64,000 nucleotides of DNA, from positions 930,001 through 994,000 of the forward strand of contig NZ_PSYW01000002.1 of the NCBI RefSeq assembly GCF_003383095.1, in the 5' to 3' direction. Below the pieces are notes generated by a model. It was given only the letters and a program-made list of their open reading frames with translations, did not search any database and had not been told where the DNA came from. Made by a program: the position numbers and the translations under genes. Shown here piece after piece: positions 1 through 8,745 of this stretch. This DNA is from Haloferax sp. Atlit-12N. Lineage in GTDB: Archaea > Halobacteriota > Halobacteria > Halobacteriales > Haloferacaceae. Each line of letters opens with the position of its first letter. Position 1 is the stretch's first letter.

Positions 1-1578
1 CGTCGCGGACTCCCGGGCGACGAGCGGGATTTCGCCGTCCACCCCGGCCGTGGTGAGGGTACCGCCGTCGTCGTCGCCGTCGGATGACGATTCGGTCTCC
101 GTCGTGGACGACGAACCGGACTCTGCGTCGCCCACCTGAACCGTCTCGCTGTGTGGTGCCGAGCCCGCGCCGTTGACCGTGAGTCGATGCTCGCCCGCGG
201 GCACGTTCTGCAGGACGCCGAGGCCGCCGAACGTCGGCGCGGCCTCGGGGTCACTCTCCAAGAGGAGGACGGACTCGACGCCCGACTCACGGGTCGTCAC
301 GCCCTCGCCGTCCGGCGCGTCCGCGTCGGTGACGGCCTCCGTCACCCGGACGAAAAGCGTGTTGAGCGCCGAGGGCTCGTCGACGACGTCGTACCGCTCG
401 GCGAGGGCGCTCCGATGGGTCGGGTCGGTGATATCGGCCGCGGGGTCGACGTAGCGCGACTGACTCCACGGCGTGCTCGTCGTCGTGAGGTGGCTCGCAA
501 TCGCGTCCTCGACGAAGCCGGGGACCGCGAACTCGAAGCTCAGTTGCGGCCCGGTGAACTCAGTAATGTGTTCGACCTCGCCCGCGGGGACGAGCGCGTA
601 CTCGATGTCGGCGTCCGCGTCGGCGTCGCCGTCGTCGTCCGCCGTCTCGGGTCCGAACACCAGTCCCGTCGACCGTTCTGGGAGGTCCGTCGGCGGCGAC
701 GATAGCGCGTCGAACGACCGAATCGTGAGCGCCTCGCTGACGAGGGATTCGCGCGTGACCGACGGGAGTCGCTCGTCTTCGTACACCGGCGCGCCGTCGA
801 GTTCCGGGACGACGTAGGGCAGCCGCGCGCCCTCGTCTCTCGGGAGGCCGTAGGCGATGGGTATCTCCGCGGCGTCCTCGATGCGGTCGAACGCTCGGTT
901 CGTGATGTCCGCGAACGTCCCGCCCGTCGGGAGCCGCTGGAACCGGTCGGCGCGGTCGTTGAGCGAGAGCGCGCTGGAGTGCGACCCGAGTTCCGACAGC
1001 ACCCGCGGCGGGCGGTCGGGGTCGGGGTCGAGAAACTCGTTGTTCGGCACCGACCGCGAGTGCGAACTCGCGACGTACAGTTGGGGGACCGGCTCGTCGT
1101 CCGCCGTGTCGACGAAGACGTGCAGGACCTCCCAGTCGTGCCAATGGAAGTTCGTCGTGAACTGGTCGAACACCGAGTAGAACCAGTACTGCACCGCCGT
1201 CAGCGACGAGTCCTCGTATCGGACCACGTTGTAGAACACCGTCGGCTCCGGCGCTCGCTCGCCGGTCTCCCGCTGTGTCGCGTGGTAGCCGTCGAAGGCG
1301 TCGAAGCCGTCGACGACCGTCTCGCCGTCCCGGTCGCTCGCATACGACCGCGGGTCCGTCGGGAACCACGTCTCGTCGGCGTCGAAGTAGAGCGTCGGCG
1401 CGAACCGGGCGGCGAGGTCGCGGGCGACGTCGGCGTCGACGCTGGCTGTCGGGGCGGCGGTGCTCGTGGTCTCGCTCGAGTCGCCGCCGAGGGCCGAACA
1501 CCCGGCGAGCGACCCGAGACCGGCGCTCCCGAGCGCGGCGAGGAACGCCCGTCGGTCGAACGCGGGTCGGTCCGTCAT
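1..1578 (-). CDS. Secreted lipoprotein, Vps62-like (partial)
   Basis: The reading frame is open from an ATG at 1578 to the window edge, so the C-terminus is missing; 526 codons are visible. The N-terminus has a twin-arginine signal (DRRAFLAALGSAG) and a lipobox LAGC, so it is probably exported folded by Tat and lipid-anchored outside the membrane. The next stretch (about residues 50-150) has APTLYFDADETWFPTD and a WHDWEVLHVFVD segment, which resembles the Vps62/DUF946 type; this family guess is weak. The C-terminal part seen here turns Ser/Thr/Asp-rich (SSSTTETESSSDGDDDGG), a typical haloarchaeal surface linker. No function can be assigned. Confidence 0.75.
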   Translation of the reverse strand, partial: MTDRPAFDRRAFLAALGSAGLGSLAGCSALGGDSSETTSTAAPTASVDADVARDLAARFAPTLYFDADETWFPTDPRSYASDRDGETVVDGFDAFDGYHATQRETGERAPEPTVFYNVVRYEDSSLTAVQYWFYSVFDQFTTNFHWHDWEVLHVFVDTADDEPVPQLYVASSHSRSVPNNEFLDPDPDRPPRVLSELGSHSSALSLNDRADRFQRLPTGGTFADITNRAFDRIEDAAEIPIAYGLPRDEGARLPYVVPELDGAPVYEDERLPSVTRESLVSEALTIRSFDALSSPPTDLPERSTGLVFGPETADDDGDADADADIEYALVPAGEVEHITEFTGPQLSFEFAVPGFVEDAIASHLTTTSTPWSQSRYVDPAADITDPTHRSALAERYDVVDEPSALNTLFVRVTEAVTDADAPDGEGVTTRESGVESVLLLESDPEAAPTFGGLGVLQNVPAGEHRLTVNGAGSAPHSETVQVGDAESGSSSTTETESSSDGDDDGGTLTTAGVDGEIPLVARESAT

Positions 1579-1683
1579 CTGTCTATGTGGTGGAGTCGAG
1601 GACGGAACAAATCTCTTGTGTCGTTCGGCGACGGAGAATGCGGGGCCAGTTGGCGGGACCGTCGGTGCGGCGTGGGCGACCGC

Positions 1684-2922
1684 TCAGAACTCGCCGTTGA
1701 TGATGTCGGCGACGTGCTGCCGGTCGAACAGCTGTTCTTCCTCCGGGATTTCGGGGTACGGACCGCCGTCCGAGGTCGGCCACGCGCCGAACTCCTCGGG
1801 ATGGAACTGCTTGGCGCTCATCTCCAGTTGGAACAGGTTGAGAATCGGACCCTGATAGCGCGCGCCCTGCGGGTAGACGCGGCCGTTCTGGACCGCCGAA
1901 ATCTCCGCGGCGACGGGGTCGTCTTCGAGCGTCGCTCGGAGGTCGTTCATGCTGACGTTCGGCTGCATCCCGCTCAGGAAGAGAATAACGTCGGGGTCGG
2001 CCTCCAACAGCGCCTCGAAGTCGACGTTCGAGCCGGACTCGATAGAGCCTTCGAACGCGTCGCGGGGTGCGAGCGGCCGGATGTGGGAGGTCATAAAGCC
2101 GGGGTTACCGACCGTGTACGCCCAGATCTGCTTTTCGATGTCGGCCGCCGTGAGAAGCACCACGCTCGGGCGCTCGTCTTCCGGCGGCAGACCCGCCTCG
2201 ATGGTGGCGAGCAGGTCGTCGTGAACGGCCGCGAGCGCTTCGTAGCGCTCCTCTTCTTTGAGTACCTGCGCAACCTTCTCGAACTGCTCCCACAGCGTGT
2301 AATACTCGTAGTCGCCGGTCCACTCGTCGGTCGGCGACGCGTGACGGCCGCTCAGCGAGTTCCCGAACCACGGCGAGATGTTGTCGTCGACCTCCTCGAT
2401 GTCGTCCATGTCCCACTGTTCGAGCTGGACGACCCACGCGGGGTCGGCCAGATGCACGTCGCTGTCGAGTTCGTAGAGCTTCTCCTTGCTGGTCTCCCAC
2501 GAGGGATACAGGTCCGCCCAGTCGACCTCGACACCCGGGAGTCGCGCCGTGAACTGCTTCCACGTCGTGTCGTAGTACGCCGGGCCGTTGACCGCATTCA
2601 CGTCGTCACCGCGGCCGAGCGCGAACGCCATCCCCGCGTGGTGAGTCAACCGCGTGAAGATGCTCTGCGGCGGCTCGTCGAACTCGACGGTGCCGACCGG
2701 CGACATCGTCACCGAGTACGAACTGTCCGCTGGCGTCTCGGTCTCCGTGTCCGTGGCTGTCTCGGTCGCGGTCTGCGTCGTCGATTCGGTCTCGGCGTCC
2801 GTAGACTCCGAATCGCCCCCTCCGGTACAACCGGCGAGCAGGCCGCCGCCGACGGCCGCGCCGCCGTACTTCACGTAGTCGCGCCGCGTCAGTCCCTTCC
2901 GTGGCGTCTCGTCGTGTTCCAT
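1684..2922 (-). CDS. ABC transporter substrate-binding lipoprotein, iron-siderophore/cobalamin type
   Basis: A 412-residue binding protein for an import ABC transporter, working on the outer face of the membrane. The N-terminus shows a Tat motif (LTRRDYVKYGG), a lipobox (LLAGC) and a Thr/Glu-rich linker to about residue 65. The rest resembles the helical-backbone FepB/BtuF class, for instance FEALLEADPDVILFLSG and the ALGRGDDVNAV region. No permease or ATPase gene is adjacent, so it stands alone here. A perfect DtxR-like palindrome lies directly upstream of the start codon, which points to iron-dependent repression and hence to an iron chelate as ligand. The ligand itself is inferred. Confidence 0.85.
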   Translation of the reverse strand: MEHDETPRKGLTRRDYVKYGGAAVGGGLLAGCTGGGDSESTDAETESTTQTATETATDTETETPADSSYSVTMSPVGTVEFDEPPQSIFTRLTHHAGMAFALGRGDDVNAVNGPAYYDTTWKQFTARLPGVEVDWADLYPSWETSKEKLYELDSDVHLADPAWVVQLEQWDMDDIEEVDDNISPWFGNSLSGRHASPTDEWTGDYEYYTLWEQFEKVAQVLKEEERYEALAAVHDDLLATIEAGLPPEDERPSVVLLTAADIEKQIWAYTVGNPGFMTSHIRPLAPRDAFEGSIESGSNVDFEALLEADPDVILFLSGMQPNVSMNDLRATLEDDPVAAEISAVQNGRVYPQGARYQGPILNLFQLEMSAKQFHPEEFGAWPTSDGGPYPEIPEEEQLFDRQHVADIINGEF

Positions 2923-2927
2923 AGTTT

Positions 2928-2943
2928 TTTAGGCCCGCCTAAA
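2928..2943. promoter_or_regulatory. DtxR/IdeR-like iron box upstream of the binding protein
   Basis: TTTAGGCCCGCCTAAA is a perfect 7+7 palindrome with a 2-bp centre, starting 6 bp upstream of the ATG at 2922. It overlaps the AT-rich promoter core of what is probably a leaderless gene. The sequence matches the TTAGGNNNNNNCCTAA style of metal-dependent DtxR-family repressors, which haloarchaea use for iron control. Binding would block transcription in iron-rich conditions; that is inference. Confidence 0.75.
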
Positions 2944-3173
2944 ATAGATAATTGCTTCGGTTCTCGGACGACAGCGGGGCCGTCACGAGCGCGAACAGCG
3001 CCTCGTCGGTTCGGCCGAGTGTCGGCTCCGACAGGAAACGTCGGGGGCCGGCCTCGCGTCGCCGCTTGGTGCGATTGGACTGCCTACGGCCGTGTGGCCG
3101 ATTCCGCGCTCACCTTGGGTCTGTCGGCGACGAGGCGGCGGCCGAGCCGTCGATACCGCTCGCCCTCGTTTGT

Positions 3174-3189
3174 TTTAGGCTGGCCTAAA
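3174..3189. promoter_or_regulatory. Second DtxR-like iron box, no gene to its right
   Basis: TTTAGGCTGGCCTAAA has the same 7-bp arms as the box at 2928, with a different 2-bp centre. It lies 250 bp upstream of the binding-protein start. No open gene starts to the right before the tRNA, so it either serves an upstream promoter of the binding protein or is left over from a lost divergent iron-uptake gene. Confidence 0.65.
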
Positions 3190-3323
3190 CTATTGAAACC
3201 TTTCGGTTTGTCGGCACGGGGTGTGACGCGTTCGACGTATTGGTGGGTGAATTGCGAGCGAGAATGTGATTCACCTAACAGAACCGCCTGTGTCACCGAA
3301 TAAGAGAGGACGGGCGAAGTAGT

Positions 3324-3519
3324 GGCTCAGATTCGAACTTCCCTCGCTGTCGCTCGGGCGTTCGAATCTTCAGTCGCCCAAACAACCGTTTCGGGGAGAC
3401 TCGCACACGCTACGCGGTGCTCGTTGGCGTTGAAAGGGGTAGAAATGGCCCACTGTGACTCGCTTCGCTCGTCACAAGCACCCGCTCACTTCGTTCGCGA
3501 GTACGGCTCAGATTCGAAT
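3324..3519. repeat. Two partial copies of the tRNA-Pro 3' end
   Basis: GGCTCAGATTCGAAC at 3324-3338 and GGCTCAGATTCGAA at 3505-3518 copy the 3' end and T-arm of the intact tRNA-Pro at 3683-3755 (minus strand). Tandem tRNA-3'-end fragments next to a tRNA are the usual scar of past site-specific integration. No integrase gene remains nearby. The stretch from 3190 to 3682 contains no credible gene. Confidence 0.6.
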
Positions 3520-3687
3520 CTATCGAGACCTCGTCTCGCCTCTTCACGCTCGCTGTGCTCACGCGAACCACGGTCACTCACTTCGTTCGTTCCCTGATTC
3601 GAATCTTCGGTCGCCCAGACAACCGTTTCGGGGGGACTCGCACACGCTACGCGGTGCTCGTTGGCGTTGAAAGGGGTAGAAATGGGC
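3361..3687. repeat. Pair of 90-bp direct repeats beside tRNA-Pro
   Basis: The 90 bp at 3361-3450 and 3598-3687 are almost identical, with only a few substitutions. Both begin TTCGAATCTTC, contain CACACGCTACGCGGTG and end GGGGTAGAAATGG. Copy 2 runs into the tRNA 3' end. Together with the tRNA fragments this makes a tandem array of tRNA-end-plus-90-bp units, as if the downstream flank of the tRNA had been duplicated by repeated integration and excision. Confidence 0.75.
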
Positions 3688-3755
3688 CGGCTCAGATTCG
3701 AACTGAGGTTACGGCCACCCGAAGGCCGAAGGATACCAAGCTACCCCACCGGCCC
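3683..3755 (-). tRNA. tRNA-Pro (anticodon CGG)
   Basis: Read on the minus strand, the 73 nt fold as a full cloverleaf. There is a 7-bp acceptor stem GGGCCGG/CCGGCCC with discriminator A, a D-arm with GGTA, and a 5-bp anticodon stem CGGCC/GGCCG. The anticodon loop is TTCGGGT (U33, anticodon CGG, reading CCG). The T-arm is CTCAG-TTCGAAT-CTGAG. No CCA is encoded and no intron is present. Confidence 0.95.
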
Positions 3756-3839
3756 GCATTTTGAGGCAAGCCACCGTCGCGTTTAACAGTTGTGATTGTG
3801 GGCCACCGTCAGACCGCGTGACACACCGCCGACCCCGAC

Positions 3840-4436
3840 TCAGTACCGCGAATAGCCCGCGGTGTCGAGGTAGTTGTGCGCGACCGTAATCGAGTGGTCG
3901 GCGTGGAGAATCTCGGGACCGAGGCGGACCCGCTCGTCGGCGGCGGCCGCCAGCAACTCGGCCTCTTCGTCGGTGAAGTCGTGGTGGTCCGAGAGGACGA
4001 AAAGCGGGTTTTCGGGCGGTTCGACCTGAACCACGGGGTCGCCGTCCTCGTGGAGTTCGACCACGGTCGCGTCGCGGGCGGCCTCCTCCAGCGTCGTCTC
4101 GAAGCCCATCCGGCGGATAGAAACTCCCGGCGACGACTCGGCGGGCATGTGGCCGATTGCCTCCTCGCGCTTCTCCAGCGCCTTGCGAATCAGCGCGGCG
4201 GTGGAGCGTTCGTCGGGATTGAGTCGGCGGAGTTCCGACCCCTCGAAGCGGACGGTGTACTCGTCACCGAGGACGAGGTGAACCCGAACGTCCTCGCGGA
4301 TGTCGTGCGAGAGAAAGAACGCGGAGTTGACACAGCGACAGAGCACGTCGAGGCGGCCGGCCCCGCCCGCGATGTCGTCGAGCGAGAAGTCGGGCGTCGT
4401 CGGCGCGTCGTGGCCGATGACGATGAATTGGCGCAT
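3840..4436 (-). CDS. trmY: tRNA (pseudouridine54-N1)-methyltransferase TrmY
   Basis: A 198-residue SPOUT-class enzyme that converts pseudouridine 54 of archaeal tRNA into N1-methylpseudouridine with S-adenosylmethionine. The start was placed at the ATG giving [22 protein letters not shown], the typical TrmY N-terminus; an upstream in-frame extension is low-complexity and unlikely. Other family signs are [22 protein letters not shown] and the C-terminal [15 protein letters not shown] knot region. It works on the same T-loop position that Pus10 (16272-17555) pseudouridylates, so the two genes act in sequence although they are far apart. Confidence 0.93.
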   Translation of the reverse strand: MRQFIVIGHDAPTTPDFSLDDIAGGAGRLDVLCRCVNSAFFLSHDIREDVRVHLVLGDEYTVRFEGSELRRLNPDERSTAALIRKALEKREEAIGHMPAESSPGVSIRRMGFETTLEEAARDATVVELHEDGDPVVQVEPPENPLFVLSDHHDFTDEEAELLAAAADERVRLGPEILHADHSITVAHNYLDTAGYSRY

Positions 4437-4580
4437 ACGTCCGACTCGGCGCGTGAGGGTCTTATCGGTGTCCACTCGCGGGCGACAGGGGGCGACGGCG
4501 ACACCGCGGGCCACCCGTAGCGACGACGCGAATCTCCCCGACCGCGCACGTCATATCCGCCGGACGCTTACCTCGGGTAA

Positions 4581-6509
4581 GTGAGCCTCGAAGCCGGGCG
4601 CGACCCGATAGTCCGCCTGTTCGCCGAATACGGTCGCGAGAATCTCGCGTGGTTCGTCGTCGGGCTACTGGCGAGCGTCCTCGGGCGACTCATCGCGGTC
4701 GTGCCGGCGCTCGTCCTCGGAGTCGCCATCGACGCGGTGTTCTTCCGGAACACGGCGTACGCCCTCCCGTTGGTCCCGTCGTCGTGGTTGCCGACGACCG
4801 TCTCCGGGCAGTTCTGGTTGAGCTTCTGGCTCGTCATCGGGGCGTTCGTCGGCGGCGTCGCGCTCTCGTGGGTGCAGGGCCTCGGCCTCGCGGTCTACTC
4901 GAATCGCGTCCAACACGCCGTCCGCGTGGACACCTACGACGCGCTTCAGCGCCTCGATATGGCCTTCTTCGACGACAAACAGACCGGACAGGTGCTGTCG
5001 ATTCTCGACGGCGACGTGCGCAACCTCCGGACGTTCCTCGACAGCACGCTCTCGGGCGGCCTCCAGTTGGTCGTCGCCGTCGTCGGCATCGCGGGCGTGC
5101 TGTTCTACCTGAACGCCCAACTCGCGGTCGTCACGCTCGTGGCCGTCCCGCTTCTGGCCGTCTTCACCATTTGGTTCATGCGGACGATTCGGCCGCTGTA
5201 CCGCGCCCTCCGCGAGAGCGTCGGCGCGCTCAACACCCGCATCGAGAACAACGTCTCGGGGATGGAGGTCATCAAGGCCTCCGCGACCGAGGACTACGAG
5301 ACGGACCGCGTCGCCGACGCCTCCATGGACTACTACCGGCGCGCCCTCGCGGTCGTCAGACTCGACTACCTCTACCAGCCGTCGATGGAACTCCTCGCGG
5401 GCGTCGCGTTCGCGGCCACGTTCGCTATCGGCGGCGTCTGGCTCATCTTCGGCCCGCCAGCGCCCTTCACGGGCGACCTGCTCGTCGGCGAGTTCGTCAC
5501 GTTCCTGTTCATGACCCAGCGGTTCATCGACCCGCTGTCGGGTGCGGGCCGCATCGTCAACTCCTACGAGAACGCCCGCGCCTCGGGCGAGCGCATCTTC
5601 GGGCTGGCCGACCGCGAGGCCGTCGTCCGCGACGCGCCCGACGCCGAGTCCCTCGACGCAATCGACGGCCGCATCGAATTCGACAGAGTCTCGTTCGCCT
5701 ATGCGACCGGCCGCGAGGTGCTCCGCGACGTCTCGTTCACGGCCGAACCGGGCGAAACCGTCGCGCTCGTCGGCCCAACGGGCGCGGGAAAATCCACCGC
5801 CGCGAAGCTCCTCCTCAGGCTCTACGAACCCACGGACGGGGCGGTCCGCGTGGACGGCCACGACGTGCGCGGGGTCGAAATCAGGAGTCTCCGCGAGGCC
5901 ATCGGCTACGTGAGTCAGGACGTGTACCTCTTCGACGGGACGGTCAGGGAGAACCTCCTGTACGGGGCGTTCGACGCGACCGAGGCGGAGATGGTCGCGG
6001 CCGCGAGCGCCGCCGAGGCCCACGAGTTCGTCTCGCGGCTCCCCGACGGCTACGACACCCGCATCGGCGAGCGCGGCGTGAAGCTCTCGGGCGGCCAGCG
6101 CCAGCGGCTCTCCATCGCCCGCGCGATGCTCCAAGACCCGCGGATTCTCGTCCTCGACGAGGCGACGAGTGCCGTCGACACCGAGACGGAACTGCTCATC
6201 CAGCGCGCGCTCGACCGCCTCTCAGAAGGGCGAACCACGCTCGTCATCGCCCACCGGCTCTCGACAGTCCGCCGCGCCGACGCCATCGTCGTCCTCGACG
6301 AGGGCGAAGTCGTCGAATCGGGCACCCACGACGAACTCGTCGAACTCGGCGGTCTCTACGCGACGCTCTGGGGCGTCCAAGCCGGTGACGTATCGGGTGT
6401 CTCCGCGGACATCCTCGCGCGACTGGTCGAGCGAAGCCGCGCGGCCGACGAGGCCGACGCGGACCGCATCGCCGACGGGGTCACCGCCGACGGCGGCGAA
6501 GACGCCTGA
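4581..6509 (+). CDS. ABC exporter, fused membrane and ATPase domains
   Basis: A 642-residue half-transporter of the MsbA/Sav1866 type that should work as a homodimer. Residues 1 to about 330 hold six membrane helices. The nucleotide-binding domain follows, with Walker A GPTGAGKST, Q-loop YVSQDVYLFDG, signature LSGGQRQR, Walker B ILVLDEATS and an H-loop IAHRLST. The start is GTG at 4581, a few bases after a TAAG-rich stretch; no better ATG precedes the first helix. The substrate cannot be told. It is transcribed away from trmY, and the next gene is on the opposite strand. Confidence 0.93.
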   Translation: MSLEAGRDPIVRLFAEYGRENLAWFVVGLLASVLGRLIAVVPALVLGVAIDAVFFRNTAYALPLVPSSWLPTTVSGQFWLSFWLVIGAFVGGVALSWVQGLGLAVYSNRVQHAVRVDTYDALQRLDMAFFDDKQTGQVLSILDGDVRNLRTFLDSTLSGGLQLVVAVVGIAGVLFYLNAQLAVVTLVAVPLLAVFTIWFMRTIRPLYRALRESVGALNTRIENNVSGMEVIKASATEDYETDRVADASMDYYRRALAVVRLDYLYQPSMELLAGVAFAATFAIGGVWLIFGPPAPFTGDLLVGEFVTFLFMTQRFIDPLSGAGRIVNSYENARASGERIFGLADREAVVRDAPDAESLDAIDGRIEFDRVSFAYATGREVLRDVSFTAEPGETVALVGPTGAGKSTAAKLLLRLYEPTDGAVRVDGHDVRGVEIRSLREAIGYVSQDVYLFDGTVRENLLYGAFDATEAEMVAAASAAEAHEFVSRLPDGYDTRIGERGVKLSGGQRQRLSIARAMLQDPRILVLDEATSAVDTETELLIQRALDRLSEGRTTLVIAHRLSTVRRADAIVVLDEGEVVESGTHDELVELGGLYATLWGVQAGDVSGVSADILARLVERSRAADEADADRIADGVTADGGEDA

Positions 6510-6693
6510 GGAAGTCGCCAGCCGCATCCGACGCTAGACGAAGAACGACGAAAGAAACGAGTTGGGGCAGCGAAGCCGGGAGTCCGGCTTCGGTCGCGTG
6601 AGTGATGGCTGGGTGTCGGCGTCGAGCGACCGGCCGCCCGTGATGGCTGAGACGGAGAGCCCGGTCGCGTCGATACGTGCCCGTTCGGGTTGG

Positions 6694-7713
6694 TTACGCC
6701 GGAGTCGGGGCGGTTCCCTGTCCGGGTGCTGACCCGGGCTCGCCACCGGATTCGGGCGTGGCCGGGGCGGGCGCGCCGGACTCCTTGTCGCCGGAGACGA
6801 GGAAGTCGGCGAGGTTGCCGACGAGCACCTCGTTGTCGGCCTCGTAGGCCGATTCGGGCGCGAGGAAGTCGGCGTCACCGATGGCGACGACCGTCTCGCT
6901 CTGCGCGGCGACCGTGTACGGACCGGTCTTTCGAATCGACTCGACGCGGGTCTCGCCGCCGGAGACGAGCGCCGGCGAGACGCTATCGGCCGAGACCGAA
7001 AGCGGCGCGGCGTCGCGGAACACGACCTCGTCGACGCCCTCGGTCAGGGCGGTTTCGCCCTCGGGCGTGGCGTAGACGTTCTCGTAGTTGAGGTAGTAAT
7101 CGTGCATGTTGTACAGCGACGAGGAACCGAACGAAACCCCGTAGTCAGAGGTCAACCCGGCGTCGCCGCCGACAGCGCCAGTCGACACCGAGACGGTGAT
7201 GAGACCGAGGACGCTCGTCGTGCCCGCGGACTGCGGGTCCCCGAGGAGGGCGACGCGGCCGCCGGCGTCCTCGAACGAGCGCAGGCCGGCGAGCTGGTCG
7301 CCGGTGTACGGCTGTTCGGGGTTGACGACGACGAAGGCGTCGGCCTGCCGGAGCGAGCCGTTGAAGTCCCGCTGGGCGTCCTCGCGGGTGAGGTACTTCA
7401 CCTGATGGCCGTTGGCGACGAGCGCGTCGACGAGCGGTTGCATGTCGGATTCGCTCACGTCGTTCTCGTGGCCCACGTCGATGAGGACGGTCTTCGGCTC
7501 CGCGTTCGAATCCATCGTCACGTCGCCCGATTCGGGACCGGGCGTAGCGACGAGTTCGTCCGCGTCGAACGCCTGTTTCGCGGCGTTCTCCGTGTCTGCC
7601 GGGGCGCTACCGCCGAGTTGGAAGGCGTAGGGTGCCACCGCGGCTCCGACCAAGATGAGGCCGAGCGCGACCGCGAAGACGACCGTCCCGCCGAGTAAGT
7701 TACGCTGAGACAT
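6694..7713 (-). CDS. Membrane-anchored protein with DUF4350/GldG-like domain
   Basis: 339 residues with one N-terminal membrane helix (about 8-30) and a large outer domain. KTVLIDVGHEN, VKYLTRED, ADAFVVVNPEQPYTGDQLAGLRSFEDAGG and RVALLGDPQS form the Rossmann-like fold seen in DUF4350/ABC-type GldG-like proteins, which have no known catalytic residues. The C-terminus is a Pro/Ala/Gly-rich tail. It overlaps the 3' end of the SppA-like gene by 14 bp, so the two are one operon. A role in handling membrane or exported proteins together with the peptidase is inference. Confidence 0.7.
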   Translation of the reverse strand: MSQRNLLGGTVVFAVALGLILVGAAVAPYAFQLGGSAPADTENAAKQAFDADELVATPGPESGDVTMDSNAEPKTVLIDVGHENDVSESDMQPLVDALVANGHQVKYLTREDAQRDFNGSLRQADAFVVVNPEQPYTGDQLAGLRSFEDAGGRVALLGDPQSAGTTSVLGLITVSVSTGAVGGDAGLTSDYGVSFGSSSLYNMHDYYLNYENVYATPEGETALTEGVDEVVFRDAAPLSVSADSVSPALVSGGETRVESIRKTGPYTVAAQSETVVAIGDADFLAPESAYEADNEVLVGNLADFLVSGDKESGAPAPATPESGGEPGSAPGQGTAPTPA

Positions 7714-8599
7714 TACCGATCACCTCATCTTCGTACTGCACTTGCCCGTACACCATCAGGAACTGCGGCGCGCGAACGCCGTCGTATCCGACGGGACTCT
7801 CTTCGATGACGACCGTCGAGTCGCCGCTGTCCGAGCTGAGGAGGATGATGCCCGACTGGGCCTGTGGCTCCTTCTCGACGACCTCGTAGTTTTCGAGGCC
7901 GGCCTCGGCGGCGGCACGGTCGATGGCCGTCTGCAGCGTGCCGATGTCGTCGGCGTAGCCGTTCTGCGTGGCGCGAGCGCCGGTGTAGACCTTCGCGTAG
8001 GCGACCTCCTCGCGCGACAGCGAGAGGTCGTCGCCGCGGTGGTCCATGACGCTGCCGACGAAGGCGTGCTTCAGCGTCTCAATCTGCGCTTCGCGCTGGT
8101 CAACGGTCATCGACGCCTTGTCGGGGCCGGTGCGAATCTCGTTGGACGAGCCGCCGATGGGTGCCGAGCCGCGGACGCCAACGCTCCCGATGACGGACGA
8201 GGGCGTCACGTAGATGCTCTCGGAGGGGAGCATCGTGTAGTACGCACCCGATGCGCCCGTTCCTTGGACGCTCGAAACGACGGGCATCTCTTGGGCGGTC
8301 CGATTGACCGCCAAGTACATCCGCTCGGAGGCGGCGGCAGAGCCGCCGGGGCTGTCGACCTGCAGGACGACGGCCTTTATCGATTCGTTCTCTCGCGCTT
8401 CGTGGAGGTCCTCTTCCAGCTGGTCAGCTGTGTAGGAGGAGATGTACCCGTCGACCGAGATGACCGCGACCCTGTCTGGGGTAGGCGCGGCCGCGTCGTA
8501 GACGACGGGGGCGAGGAATGCTCCAACCAGGACGGCCGCGACGAGGGCGAGGACCGAGACGGTCCGCGCCGACGCCGCGGAGGAGGGTTTTGATACCAT
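7700..8599 (-). CDS. sppA: Signal peptide peptidase SppA-like protease (S49 family)
   Basis: A 299-residue membrane-anchored serine protease that degrades cleaved signal peptides or membrane fragments. One N-terminal helix (about 10-35) precedes the S49 domain. Landmarks are VISVDGYISSY, AVVLQVDSPGGSAAASERMY, the nucleophile region GTGASGAYYTML and the helix VTPSSVIGSVGVRG. The length fits the short archaeal/Bacillus form that assembles with a Ser-Lys dyad. It is the upstream gene of an overlapping pair with the DUF4350-like protein. Confidence 0.88.
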   Translation of the reverse strand: MVSKPSSAASARTVSVLALVAAVLVGAFLAPVVYDAAAPTPDRVAVISVDGYISSYTADQLEEDLHEARENESIKAVVLQVDSPGGSAAASERMYLAVNRTAQEMPVVSSVQGTGASGAYYTMLPSESIYVTPSSVIGSVGVRGSAPIGGSSNEIRTGPDKASMTVDQREAQIETLKHAFVGSVMDHRGDDLSLSREEVAYAKVYTGARATQNGYADDIGTLQTAIDRAAAEAGLENYEVVEKEPQAQSGIILLSSDSGDSTVVIEESPVGYDGVRAPQFLMVYGQVQYEDEVIGNVSA

Positions 8600-8745
8600 A
8601 CTGCGGACGTGACTTCTAGAGCGGCTGTGAAAATACTTGTCATCGTAAAAGACAGTTGTTCAGACAAGAACGCGAGGCGACGGGGGCGAAATGCGCCGAC
8701 TACGGCGGGTCGTCACCAGAGACGGTCGATGACGGCCGACTGGTC

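Noticed and set aside
560-1501. Long Arg-rich minus-strand frame overlapping the partial lipoprotein
   Set aside because: Shadow frame. The Tat-lipoprotein frame starting at 1578 stays open to the window edge and has a signal, lipobox and normal acidic composition.
979-3303. 774-codon plus-strand frame over the binding-protein gene
   Set aside because: Arg/Val-rich antisense of the lipoprotein genes with no domain; typical of GC-rich antisense frames.
4665-6134. Long antisense frame inside the ABC exporter
   Set aside because: The plus frame has all ABC motifs; the antisense frame is low in hydrophobic residues and has none.
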